This document shows positions 26,808 to 36,587 of a DNA stretch of 64,000 nucleotides, in pieces; the first letter of the stretch is position 1, and each line of letters opens with the position of its first letter. Origin of the DNA: Flavobacteriales bacterium (GTDB taxonomy: Bacteria > Bacteroidota > Bacteroidia > Flavobacteriales_F > PHOS-HE28); the NCBI GenBank assembly GCA_024103275.1, contig JAGFIV010000085.1, positions 1-64,000 of the forward strand, in the 5' to 3' direction. The position numbers and the translations under genes are program-made. The notes beneath the pieces are model-generated. The model was not told where the DNA came from. It did no database searches and worked only from the letters and a program-made list of their open reading frames with translations.

Positions 26808-27926
26808 TCAATTGCCGGGTACTTCGGCGGGCTTCCCCTCGCCGGGCTGCGCCAAGGGCGCCAGGACGTTGCGGCGCACCCAGCGCGGCAACAGGATGGC
26901 GCCGATGAGGATATAGGGGTAATAGCTGAGCAGCCGCCACAGCAGGGCGATGGCCGGTGCCAGTCCGGGCGCCACGTACATGCCCAGGAAATCGTTGAAG
27001 ATGAACTCGGCGAGGCCGCTGCCGCCGGGCGTGGGGCTCAGTAGCACGATGATGCCCATGACCACCTGTTTGCCGTACACCACCAGGTCGCTGAAATCGA
27101 TGCCGTGGGGGAAGGCATGCAGGATGCAGTTGACGATGGAATAGCGGGCGGTCCAGCTGGCGAACGTGGTGGCCAGCGCGGGCCACCAATAGCTCCAGCC
27201 CTGATGCTTCAGGCCCTTGGCGGCCACGATCAACTGGTCGCCGGTGGTGACCGCCGAGCGGCGCCAGCGCCGCAGCAGGGGGGCGGAAAACAGCCCCACC
27301 AGCGCCCGCTTGACGAAGACGGGGTTGACGAACAGGGCATAGGCCACGAACAGCTTGTAGGCCAGGATGATGAAGTAGACCGTCCAAAAGGCCATGAAGA
27401 TGCTCTTTCCCAGGAAGGTCCCGGTGAATTCGGTGCCTTCGAAGAGGGCGCTGTGGCCCACGAGGAAATAGACCAACGGGGCCATGACGGCCAGGAAGAT
27501 GCCGTCCAGGAACGAGGTGAAGGTGATTACGGTGATGCTGGTCCCCGTGTCGATGCCCTCGCGGCTGAGGAACCAGATGGCGAAGAAGAACCCGCCGCCG
27601 ATCATGCCGGGTGCCAGTGCGCTGGCGAACTCCCAGAGCATGATCACCACGAAGGCGCGCATCCAAGTGAGCTTGCGGCCGGTGAGGTGGCGGATGCGGA
27701 CCATGTACATCCAGTCGCGCATGACCAGGCTCAACAGGGCGAGCAGCAGCCAGAAGGAGGTGGACCAGGTCCATTGGATGCGCTCCAGCGTACCCACGTC
27801 GGCGGTGCGCCAGATGAGCAGGGCGGTGATGCCCAGGCCGATCACCACGGGCATGAGCATCTTGCCCAAGGTGAAATTCTTCAGGATGTGCTGTTCATCC
27901 TTCACCAAGGGCTTCGGGCTGTGCAT
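26808..27926 (-). CDS. Multi-pass membrane protein of the LPG synthase TM / YbhN (UPF0104) family
   Basis: 372 residues with about eight membrane helices. The motif SPTPGGSGLAEF is the family hallmark, with an N-terminal 'RRVRDWMYMVRIRHLTG'-like cytoplasmic loop and WEFASALAPGMIGGGFFF. Proteins of this fold are lipid flippase-like domains, found alone (YbhN) or fused to lysyl-phosphatidylglycerol synthase. The hydrolase/aminoacyltransferase half is absent here, so it is probably a flippase-type or lipid transport protein. The substrate is unknown. A TACCTTGC box lies 36 nt upstream. Confidence 0.85.
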   Translation of the reverse strand: MHSPKPLVKDEQHILKNFTLGKMLMPVVIGLGITALLIWRTADVGTLERIQWTWSTSFWLLLALLSLVMRDWMYMVRIRHLTGRKLTWMRAFVVIMLWEFASALAPGMIGGGFFFAIWFLSREGIDTGTSITVITFTSFLDGIFLAVMAPLVYFLVGHSALFEGTEFTGTFLGKSIFMAFWTVYFIILAYKLFVAYALFVNPVFVKRALVGLFSAPLLRRWRRSAVTTGDQLIVAAKGLKHQGWSYWWPALATTFASWTARYSIVNCILHAFPHGIDFSDLVVYGKQVVMGIIVLLSPTPGGSGLAEFIFNDFLGMYVAPGLAPAIALLWRLLSYYPYILIGAILLPRWVRRNVLAPLAQPGEGKPAEVPGN

Positions 27927-27962
27927 GGTCCTGCATCGGGACGGCCGGTGGCCGCCACGGGT

Positions 27963-27970
27963 GCAAGGTA
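27963..27970 (-). promoter_or_regulatory. Putative -7 element TACCTTGC for the YbhN-like gene
   Basis: Minus-strand TACCTTGC, 36 nt before the ATG at 27926 and just past the stop of the upstream bifunctional nuclease gene. Confidence 0.35.
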
Positions 27971-27975
27971 CGCCG

Positions 27976-28566
27976 TCAATTGGTGCCCTCGCGCCGCTTC
28001 AGCTCGTCCCGTAGCTTGCTCGCGCCCTCGTAGTCCTCGGCCTCCAGGGCCTCCTTGAGCATTTGCCGCAGTTCCTCCGGGCTGGCGGTGCGGATGTTCT
28101 TCTTCTCCGGTTGGGCCTCGGGCACGTGTGCGGGCTGGTCGCCCTCTTCCCCGGCCTCGTCCATCCGCAGGCCCGCGGCGGCCAGGATGAACTCATAGGT
28201 ATAGATCGGGCAGTTGAACCGCAGCGCCAAGGCGATGGCATCGCTGCTGCGGGCATCCACCTCGGCGCGCTTGCCCTCCTGTTCGAGCACCAGCTTGGCG
28301 TGGAAGATCCCCTCCACCAGGTCGTTGATCACCACCTCGGTGAGGGTGATGCCGAACTGGTCGCAGAAGTTCTTGAACAGGTCGTGCGTCAGGGGCCTGG
28401 CGGGCCTGATGTTCTCCACTTGGATGGCGATGGCCTGCGCCTCGGTGCCGCCGATGATGATGGGCAGGCGCCGGTCACCCTGCAGTTCCGCCAAGATCAG
28501 CGCGTAGGCCCCGGCATGGGTATGGCTGTATGTGATGCGCAGGAGCTTCAGCTCGACCTTTTCCAT
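27976..28566 (-). CDS. Bifunctional nuclease (DUF151/BFN) domain protein with C-terminal UVR domain
   Basis: 196 residues from ATG 28566 (MEKVELKLLRITYSHTHAG). The N-terminal ~135 residues form the BFN/DUF151 domain (LPIIIGGTEAQAIAIQVE, RPLTHDLFKNFCDQFG, VDARSSDAIALALRFNCPIY). After an acidic linker, a UvrB/UvrC (UVR) motif closes the protein (SPEELRQMLKEALEAEDYEG...LRDELKRR). BFN domains are reported to degrade RNA or DNA. The UVR motif mediates protein-protein contact in excision repair and in Clp-associated regulators. The combination is characteristic of Bacteroidota. The cellular role here is unknown. Confidence 0.9.
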   Translation of the reverse strand: MEKVELKLLRITYSHTHAGAYALILAELQGDRRLPIIIGGTEAQAIAIQVENIRPARPLTHDLFKNFCDQFGITLTEVVINDLVEGIFHAKLVLEQEGKRAEVDARSSDAIALALRFNCPIYTYEFILAAAGLRMDEAGEEGDQPAHVPEAQPEKKNIRTASPEELRQMLKEALEAEDYEGASKLRDELKRREGTN

Positions 28567-28642
28567 CTGTCTGTTCGGCGGTGATGTGAAGATAAGCGGA
28601 GTGTCCCGATGCAAACGAATCCCGCGCCCCGCTGGTTGCGCC

Positions 28643-29590
28643 TCAACGCTCGGCGTTGAGCTTTTTGGCGGCCTCGATCAGCTTGGGCAGCACCTCTTGT
28701 GCATCGCCCACGATGCCGTAGTCGGCGGCCTTGAAGAAGGGGGCCTCGGGATCGTTGTTGATCACGGCGATCACCTTGCTGCCGTTCACGCCCGCCAAGT
28801 GCTGGATGGCCCCGCTGATGCCGATGGCGATGTACAGGTTGGGCCGGATGGCCAGCCCGGTCTGCCCCACGTGCTCGTGGTGGGGCCGCCAGCCCATGTC
28901 GGCCACGGGGCGGCTGCAGGCGGTGGCCCCGTGGAGCTGCCGCGCCAGCTCTTCCAGGGGGCCCCAGTTCTCGGGCCCTTTCATGCCGCGGCCGCCGCTC
29001 ACCACCACTTCCGCTTCCGGCAGGGGGATGCCTTCGCCGGCCTTGCGCACCTCCTTCACGATGACCTTCGCGGCACCGGCATCGCCGGTGTATTCCTCCA
29101 CCTGTGCGCCGGGGCTGGCCGCTTCCACCGGGATGCTGTTCGGCATCACGCTCACCACCTTCACCGGGGTCTTCAGCTCGACATAGGCCAGGGCCTTTCC
29201 GCTGAACACGTTGCGGCGGATCAGCCCTTGTCCGTCGGGCAGGGTGGAGGCCCCCGGCACCTCGCCGGCCTTCAGGCGGGCCGCCACCCGCGGTGCCACG
29301 GCCTTGCCGGTATCGTCATGGCTGAAAATGACCCATTGGGCTCCTTCCTTGGTCGCCACGTCGGACACCAGGCGTGCGAGCTGCTGGCTGTCGGCATCGC
29401 CGATCTTGCGGGCCACGATCACTTTGTTGGCGTCCAGGCCGGCCAGCCGGTCCTGCGGCGCATCGCCGAAGGTGACCAGCGTGACCTTGCCGCCGGCCGT
29501 GGCCGCGATCTTGCGTCCGTATGTCAATGTCTCCAGTGCATTTTTCGCGATCTTCTCACCGCGTGTATCAGCAAATACGACTACGCTCAT
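28643..29590 (-). CDS. etfA: Electron transfer flavoprotein, alpha subunit
   Basis: 315 residues from ATG 29590 (MSVVVFADTRGEKIAKNALE). The C-terminal FAD domain has GRGMKGPENWGPLEELA, GWRPHHEHVGQTG, YIAIGISGAIQHLAGV and VINNDPEAPFFKAADYGIVGD, the ETF alpha signature. With EtfB it forms a soluble heterodimer that passes electrons from acyl-CoA and related dehydrogenases to the quinone pool. It follows etfB in the same orientation, separated by a 325-nt interval with heptanucleotide repeats. Confidence 0.97.
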   Translation of the reverse strand: MSVVVFADTRGEKIAKNALETLTYGRKIAATAGGKVTLVTFGDAPQDRLAGLDANKVIVARKIGDADSQQLARLVSDVATKEGAQWVIFSHDDTGKAVAPRVAARLKAGEVPGASTLPDGQGLIRRNVFSGKALAYVELKTPVKVVSVMPNSIPVEAASPGAQVEEYTGDAGAAKVIVKEVRKAGEGIPLPEAEVVVSGGRGMKGPENWGPLEELARQLHGATACSRPVADMGWRPHHEHVGQTGLAIRPNLYIAIGISGAIQHLAGVNGSKVIAVINNDPEAPFFKAADYGIVGDAQEVLPKLIEAAKKLNAER

Positions 29591-29915
29591 GGCAGGGATT
29601 TCTCTTGTTGGGGATGAGTTGTCAGTTGTCGGTTGTCCGGGTGCAATGTTCACGACATGAGGTTCAGAGGCTCACCGCTTTGGTGGCGCGGGGCCGCCTC
29701 GGCTTCGTCGTCCGCTGAAACCCGTGCAGGGGTGGGCTGGTTTTCAAACGTCCCCGTTATCCAACACCTCATCTCCGACAAGTGTTTTTTCAGTTTTCGG
29801 TTTCCGGTCGGCTTAAAGCGGTTCCAGGCGTTAAGGCCTCTCCGCACCTGCGGCACCGCCCCGTTTCATGGTTCAGCTTTCAACCTTCCTGTTTTCAGCT
29901 TTCCACTTTCAGCTT
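29591..29915. other. 325-nt interval between etfB and etfA carrying two degenerate heptamer repeats
   Basis: No gene is visible. It is less GC-rich than the flanking genes. It contains an AGTTGTC-type triple repeat (29617-29637) near the etfA start and a CAGCTTT/CAACTTT-type array (29874-29916) overlapping the etfB stop. The interval would lie in the middle of an etfBA transcript. Confidence 0.6.
29617..29637. repeat. Heptanucleotide repeat AGTTGTC x3 (third unit GGTTGTC)
   Basis: Two perfect copies and one with a single change, head to tail, 27 nt upstream of the etfA start codon on the coding strand. Confidence 0.75.
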
Positions 29916-29916
29916 T
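29874..29916. repeat. Degenerate heptanucleotide array CAGCTTT/CAACCTT/CCACTTT
   Basis: Reading the plus strand in sevens: CAGCTTT, CAACCTT, CCTGTTTT (one extra base), CAGCTTT, CCACTTT, CAGCTTT. The array ends inside the etfB stop codon region, so on the coding strand it follows etfB as GAAAGCTGAAAGTGGAAAGC-type sequence. Confidence 0.65.
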
Positions 29917-30656
29917 CAAATCACCTTCGCCTCGGTGTGCAGCAGTTCGATCAGTTGCCCGGCCTGGTCCGCCGGGATCATCTTCACCGCCTGCTTGGGG
30001 GGCGGCAGCTCGAATTTCACCGTGGTGCTCCAGGCCTCCGATGCCACGGGAGGGACCACCTGCAAGGGCTTGGTGCGGGCGGCCATGATGCCGCGCATGT
30101 TGGGGATGCGCTGCTCGGCCATGCCTTTGGCGCAGCTGACCACCAGGGGCAGCGGGCATTCCACCACTTCCACGTCGCCGCGCACCTCGCGCTCGGCCGT
30201 GGCCTTGCCGGCGGCCACGTCCAGCTTGTTGGCCAGCGAAATGAAGGGCAGGTCCAGCAGTTCAGCCACCATGGGCCCCACTTGGCTGCCGTTGTGGTCG
30301 ATGGTCTCCTTGCCGGCCAGCACCAGGTCGAAGCCCTTGTCCTTGGCGTAGGCGGCCACCTGCAAGGCCACGTCGTGCCCGTCCTTGGGCTCCGTGTCGA
30401 TGCGCACGGCATCATCCGCACCAATGGCCAGGGCCTTGCGGATCGTGGGCTCGGTGACGGCACCGCCCACCGTGATGGTGGTCACGGAGCCCCCTTGGGC
30501 CTCCTTCAGCTCCAGCCCGCGCACCAGCGCGTACCACTCGTCGTACGGGTTTACGATGAACTGGACGCCATTGGTGTCAAAGGCGGTGCCCTCACCGGTG
30601 AAGGCGATGCGCGCCGTGGTGTCCGGCACATGCGAAATGAGCACAAGGATCTTCAT
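29916..30656 (-). CDS. etfB: Electron transfer flavoprotein, beta subunit
   Basis: 246 residues from ATG 30656 (MKILVLISHVPDTTARIAFTGEG). ETF beta motifs: FIVNPYDEWYALVRGLELKE, ADDAVRIDTEP, VLAGKETIDHNGSQVGPMVAELLDLPF (the GxETID...VGPM signature) and GMAEQRIPNMRGIMAARTKPL. It binds AMP and pairs with EtfA. A TAAGTTTG promoter box lies 23 nt upstream, so transcription probably starts with etfB and runs into etfA. Confidence 0.96.
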   Translation of the reverse strand: MKILVLISHVPDTTARIAFTGEGTAFDTNGVQFIVNPYDEWYALVRGLELKEAQGGSVTTITVGGAVTEPTIRKALAIGADDAVRIDTEPKDGHDVALQVAAYAKDKGFDLVLAGKETIDHNGSQVGPMVAELLDLPFISLANKLDVAAGKATAEREVRGDVEVVECPLPLVVSCAKGMAEQRIPNMRGIMAARTKPLQVVPPVASEAWSTTVKFELPPPKQAVKMIPADQAGQLIELLHTEAKVI

Positions 30657-30679
30657 GGATAATGCGTGGAATGAGGTTG

Positions 30680-30687
30680 CAAACTTA
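30680..30687 (-). promoter_or_regulatory. -7 promoter element TAAGTTTG of etfBA
   Basis: Perfect TAnnTTTG on the minus strand, 23 nt before the etfB ATG. Confidence 0.55.
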
Positions 30688-30758
30688 ACCACCGCCATCG
30701 GCATGCGGCCAACTTTCGGGGGGCGGATCACGTAGGAAAGCGGCACAACGTCAACGCC

Positions 30759-31313
30759 ATGAAGAACTTTTCCGCCATCCGCGACCTGGCTGTCCTGCTG
30801 CCACTGGCCGCCCTGCTGCTGGCCGGTTGTTCCAAGCAGGAGGAGGTGGAGGAGCTCGTGCCCGAGGTATCCTTCTCCTTCGACTACCCGGCCTTGCCGC
30901 TTTCCATGGACTCGGCCGTGGTGGCGGGACCGGGATTGGAGCTGGAACTCGACAGCAACGCCTTGGGCCAGGCCGTCGCGGCCAACCACTACGTGCCGTC
31001 CCAGCTCACCAAGCTGGCATTGACCAAGATGCGACTCCATTTCGCCATGCCGGCCAACAGTTTTTACAACCCGGTGAAGTCCGTGAAGGTTTTCATGCAG
31101 GCCAACGAGACCTCGGCGGTGCAGGTGGCCAAGCTCAATCCCGTGCCCGACGGCGCGCAGACCCTGCTGTTGGACCTGAACGATGTGGACGTGCTGCAAC
31201 TGGTGCGGAGCAACCAGGCCCGTTTGATCCTGCGCGTGGGATTCGACGGCCCCATGCCGGAAACCACCGGCCATGTGATGGCCTTGGGCGCGCGGGCCAC
31301 GGTGCGTTTGTGA
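30759..31313 (+). CDS. Predicted lipoprotein of unknown function
   Basis: 184 residues. The signal sequence ends in a lipobox (LLAGCSKQEE) preceded by a hydrophobic stretch (LAVLLPLAALLLAG). The rest is beta-rich without a recognisable domain (ALTKMRLHFAMPANSFYNPV, VKVFMQANETSAVQVAKL). Probably anchored in the periplasmic or outer membrane leaflet. It is divergent from etfB and upstream of pdhB, with no clear functional link to either. Confidence 0.75.
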   Translation: MKNFSAIRDLAVLLPLAALLLAGCSKQEEVEELVPEVSFSFDYPALPLSMDSAVVAGPGLELELDSNALGQAVAANHYVPSQLTKLALTKMRLHFAMPANSFYNPVKSVKVFMQANETSAVQVAKLNPVPDGAQTLLLDLNDVDVLQLVRSNQARLILRVGFDGPMPETTGHVMALGARATVRL

Positions 31314-31377
31314 TGTGGCCGGCCCGTTGAGGGCCTCCGGTAAGGGCCGCTGTGCATCGGCACGTCGATCACAGGGC

Positions 31378-31385
31378 TACCTTTG
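31378..31385 (+). promoter_or_regulatory. -7 promoter element TACCTTTG of pdhB
   Basis: Perfect TAnnTTTG followed by CGGCC, 23 nt before the pdhB ATG. This TACCTTTGC form is the commonest Bacteroidota -7 element. Confidence 0.55.
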
Positions 31386-31408
31386 CGGCCTACCACAATT
31401 ACCGATCC

Positions 31409-32392
31409 ATGCGCACCGTACAATTCCGTGAGGCCCTGAATGAGGCGATGAGCGAGGAAATGCGCCGCGACCCCGACATTTTCCTCATGGGCGAGGAAGT
31501 GGCCGAATACAATGGGGCCTACAAGGTAAGCAAGGGCATGCTGGCGGAATTCGGTCCCAAGCGGGTGATCGACACGCCCATCACGGAACTGGGCTTCGCG
31601 GGCATCGGCGTGGGCGCGGCCATGAACGGGTTGCGTCCCATCATCGAGTTCATGACCTGGAACTTCGCGCTGCTGGCGAGCGACCAGATCATCAACTCGG
31701 CGGCGAAGATCCCGCAGATGAGCGGGGGCCAGTTCCACCTGCCCATCACCTTCCGCGGGCCGAATGCCAGCGCGGGGCAGCTGGCCGCCACGCACAGCCA
31801 GAGCTACGAGAGCCTCTATGCCAACATCCCGGGCCTGAAGGTGGTGACGCCCAGCAACCCGTATGACGCCAAGGGCTTGTTGAAGTCGGCCATCCGCGAT
31901 GACGACCCCGTGCTGGTGATGGAGAGCGAAAGGATGTACGGCGACAAGGGAGAGATCCCCGAAGGGGAATACCTCGTCCCCATCGGGGTGGCGGACATCA
32001 AGCGCGCGGGCACGCAGGCCACGATCGCCAGTTTCGGCAAAATGATGAAGGTGGCCCTGGGCGCGGCCGAGGAGCTGGCCAAGGAAGGCATCGACTGCGA
32101 GGTGATCGACCTGCGCACCATCCGCCCGCTGGATGAGGCCACCTTGGTCAATTCCGTGAAGAAGACCAACCGCCTGGTGGTGGTGGACGAGCATTTCCCC
32201 TACGGCAGCATCGCCACCGAAGTGGCCTTTCGCGTGCAGCGCCATGCCTTCGATTACCTGGATGCCCCGGTGGTGCGCATCACCCAGGCCGATACGCCGC
32301 TGCCGTTCGCCACAAACCTGATCGAGGAGTCCCTGCCCAACATCAAGCGGGTGGTGGAAGCGGTGAAGGGCGTGGCCTATGTGAAGGCGTGA
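31409..32392 (+). CDS. pdhB: Pyruvate (or branched-chain 2-oxoacid) dehydrogenase E1 component, beta subunit
   Basis: 327 residues from ATG 31409 (MRTVQFREALNEAMSEEMRR). The transketolase-type pyrimidine domain includes FLMGEEVAEYNGAYKVSKGM and PITELGFAGIGVGAAMNGLRPI, and the C-terminal domain has DLRTIRPLDEATLVNSVKKTNRLVVVDE. Length and the GEEVAEYNGAYKVSKGL-like opening fit Bacteroidota PDH E1 beta. It decarboxylates pyruvate with thiamine diphosphate together with an E1 alpha that is not in the window. Transcribed alone from a good TACCTTTG promoter. Confidence 0.92.
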   Translation: MRTVQFREALNEAMSEEMRRDPDIFLMGEEVAEYNGAYKVSKGMLAEFGPKRVIDTPITELGFAGIGVGAAMNGLRPIIEFMTWNFALLASDQIINSAAKIPQMSGGQFHLPITFRGPNASAGQLAATHSQSYESLYANIPGLKVVTPSNPYDAKGLLKSAIRDDDPVLVMESERMYGDKGEIPEGEYLVPIGVADIKRAGTQATIASFGKMMKVALGAAEELAKEGIDCEVIDLRTIRPLDEATLVNSVKKTNRLVVVDEHFPYGSIATEVAFRVQRHAFDYLDAPVVRITQADTPLPFATNLIEESLPNIKRVVEAVKGVAYVKA

Positions 32393-32435
32393 TCCGGGCA
32401 TCCGCCAAGAGGTCCGTGGCCCCAGGCGGTACCGG

Positions 32436-32663
32436 TCACTTGGCCTTTAGAAAATCGTCTTGATCCACGCCTGCTTGTTTGAGGATGGCGCGCAAGGTGC
32501 CCTCCGGCATGTCGCCGGCATGGTTGGGTATGGTGGTGTATCGTCCTGCTTGCGGGGAGAACCAGATCTCGTGGCTGCCGGCAGCTTGCCTGTGGAATTC
32601 GAAGCCGAACGACCGTAGGCGCCGGATAATTTCCCGGTAGCGGAAGCCGCCCAACCTGCCCAT
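32436..32663 (-). CDS. hicA: HicA-family mRNA interferase toxin
   Basis: 75 residues. The HicA dsRBD-like fold signature is present: REIIRRLRSFGFEFHRQAAG, then SHEIWF with the catalytic histidine in GSH, then TIPNHAGDMPEGTLRAILKQAG. HicA toxins cleave mRNA and tmRNA. Its ATG (32663) overlaps the last base of the hicB stop, so the two are coupled, antitoxin first. The pair sits convergently to pdhB and divergently to hppA, as a compact two-gene insertion. Confidence 0.93.
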   Translation of the reverse strand: MGRLGGFRYREIIRRLRSFGFEFHRQAAGSHEIWFSPQAGRYTTIPNHAGDMPEGTLRAILKQAGVDQDDFLKAK

Positions 32664-32890
32664 CAAATTCCGACCACCAAGGGGTATTCGAACCGGTCAC
32701 CGAATTCCATGGGTTGCGGGGAGGTCCCGGGTTCTTGTGCCTCCAGTAGTTTTTTGGCGATATCCCGGGCGATCTCCAAGGTCTCTGCTATGGTGCGCCC
32801 TTGTGCCACCAGGCCTTGGACAGAATCCGAAGTGGCCAGGTAAAGCCCTTCCGGGAGTTTTTCGATATGGAGGATCACCTTGCGTTCCAT
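32663..32890 (-). CDS. hicB: HicB-family antitoxin, short form
   Basis: 75 residues from ATG 32890. The partial RNase H-like HicB fold has the pattern LHIEKLPEGLYLATSDSVQG followed by LVAQGRTIAETLEIARDIAKKLLE. The protein ends without the C-terminal RHH or HTH DNA-binding domain found in longer HicB proteins. A TACCTTCG box five bases upstream supports this start over longer in-frame candidates. It is expected to neutralise HicA; autoregulation must work differently or be absent. Confidence 0.9.
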   Translation of the reverse strand: MERKVILHIEKLPEGLYLATSDSVQGLVAQGRTIAETLEIARDIAKKLLEAQEPGTSPQPMEFGDRFEYPLVVGI

Positions 32891-32895
32891 GCCCC

Positions 32896-32903
32896 CGAAG
32901 GTA
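32896..32903 (-). promoter_or_regulatory. -7 promoter element TACCTTCG of hicBA
   Basis: Minus-strand TACCTTCG ending 5 nt before the hicB ATG, implying a leaderless or near-leaderless mRNA. Confidence 0.45.
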
Positions 32904-33000
32904 AGGACAAGGACGGACAGCCGATGCTGGCCTTCCGGCAGTTGGGCGGCCATTCCGGGGGCGAGTAGGCACCTTGCTGCCCACATTCGCCACATTCGGC

Positions 33001-33008
33001 TATTTTCG
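33001..33008 (+). promoter_or_regulatory. Putative -7 element TATTTTCG of hppA
   Basis: TATTTTCG, 69 nt before the hppA ATG. The same octamer precedes the deoxynucleoside kinase gene (36526-36533). Confidence 0.4.
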
Positions 33009-33077
33009 CGGCCCCTTGGGAGCCCATGTGCGGCCCCAAGGCATTGAAGGACAAGAAAATAACAGCGATACGAAGAG

Positions 33078-35735
<2,658 letters not shown>

Positions 35736-35746
35736 CGGCATCCCCC

Positions 35747-35787
35747 GGAATGAAGAAAGCCTCCCGAACGGAGGCTTTCTTCATTCC
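35747..35787. terminator. Bidirectional intrinsic terminator between hppA and the deoxynucleoside kinase gene
   Basis: A perfect 18-bp stem (GGAATGAAGAAAGCCTCC with its complement) closes a 5-nt loop. It contains A/T-rich flanks within the stem, so it can act on both strands. It sits between the convergent ends at 35735 and 35800. Confidence 0.75.
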
Positions 35788-35799
35788 GGCCTGGCCGGT

Positions 35800-36498
35800 T
35801 CACTTCTTCCTGGCCAGCACCTTTTTCCGGGGCGCGGCCTTCGCCGCCTTCTTGCCCGCCGGGGTTTTTGCGGGGGCCTCATTGGGGAACAGGCCATGGA
35901 TCTCGGCGTCGATGGAGTTGATGATCCGCCCCAGGTCCTCGGGGTTGGTGTGGAAGGCGTTTTCATCCACGTCCACCACCAGCATCTTGCCCTTGTCGTA
36001 GGTGCTGATCCAGGCCTCGTAGCGCTCGTGCAGGCGCTTGAGGTAGTCGATGCTGATGCCGTTCTCGTACTCGCGGCCGCGCTCGGCGATCTGGCTCACC
36101 AGGCTGGGCACGCTGGCCCGCAGGTAGATCAGCAGGTCGGGGGGCGTCACCGCGCTCTCCATGTTCTTGAACAGGCGGAAGTAGTTCTCAAAGTCACGCG
36201 TGGTCATCAGCCCCATGGCGTGCAGGTTGGGCGCGAAGATGTAGGCATCCTCGTAGATGGTCCGGTCCTGGATCACGTTGCGCCCGCTGCGATGGATCTC
36301 CAGCAGCTGCTCGAAGCGCGAGTTGAGGAAGAAGATCTGGAGGTTGAAGCTCCAGCGCTGCATGTCCTTGTAGAAATCGAACAGGTAGGGGTTGTTGTCC
36401 ACCACTTCCTCCAGGCGGTCCCATTTGTAGTGCTTGGCCAGGAGCTTGGTCAGCGTGGTCTTTCCCGACCCGATGTTTCCGGCGATGGCGATATGCAT
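35800..36498 (-). CDS. Deoxynucleoside kinase (dNK family) with a basic C-terminal tail
   Basis: 232 residues from ATG 36498 (MHIAIAGNIGSGKTTLTKLLAK). The P-loop is GNIGSGKTT. The DRT/ERS-type motif is QDRTIYEDAYIFA, with a lid YLRASVPSLVSQIAERGREYE and DYLKRLHERYEAWI. These identify the deoxyadenosine/deoxyguanosine/deoxycytidine kinase family, which phosphorylates deoxynucleosides for salvage. After about residue 205 the protein continues with a Lys/Ala/Pro-rich stretch (APAKTPAGKKAAKAAPRKKV), histone H1-like, which is not part of the kinase fold. Its role is unknown. A TATTTTCG box lies 27 nt upstream. Confidence 0.92.
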   Translation of the reverse strand: MHIAIAGNIGSGKTTLTKLLAKHYKWDRLEEVVDNNPYLFDFYKDMQRWSFNLQIFFLNSRFEQLLEIHRSGRNVIQDRTIYEDAYIFAPNLHAMGLMTTRDFENYFRLFKNMESAVTPPDLLIYLRASVPSLVSQIAERGREYENGISIDYLKRLHERYEAWISTYDKGKMLVVDVDENAFHTNPEDLGRIINSIDAEIHGLFPNEAPAKTPAGKKAAKAAPRKKVLARKK

Positions 36499-36525
36499 GA
36501 TGATGAATGGCTCTTTGCAGGTTGG

Positions 36526-36533
36526 CGAAAATA
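36526..36533 (-). promoter_or_regulatory. Putative -7 element TATTTTCG of the deoxynucleoside kinase gene
   Basis: Minus-strand TATTTTCG, 27 nt before the ATG at 36498. Confidence 0.4.
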
Positions 36534-36587
36534 CCCCGCCGGGCGCATGGAAGGGCAGGTTGTGGATAAGTGTTGCCAAGCCGCGGC

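Noticed and set aside
28642-28666. Hairpin plus T5 that looks like a plus-strand terminator at the etfA 3' end
   Set aside because: It lies within etfA coding sequence and there is no plus-strand gene upstream to terminate; likely fortuitous.
29650-29856. 68-codon minus-strand frame in the etfB-etfA interval
   Set aside because: No family match, no start context and the interval is repeat-rich; probably chance.
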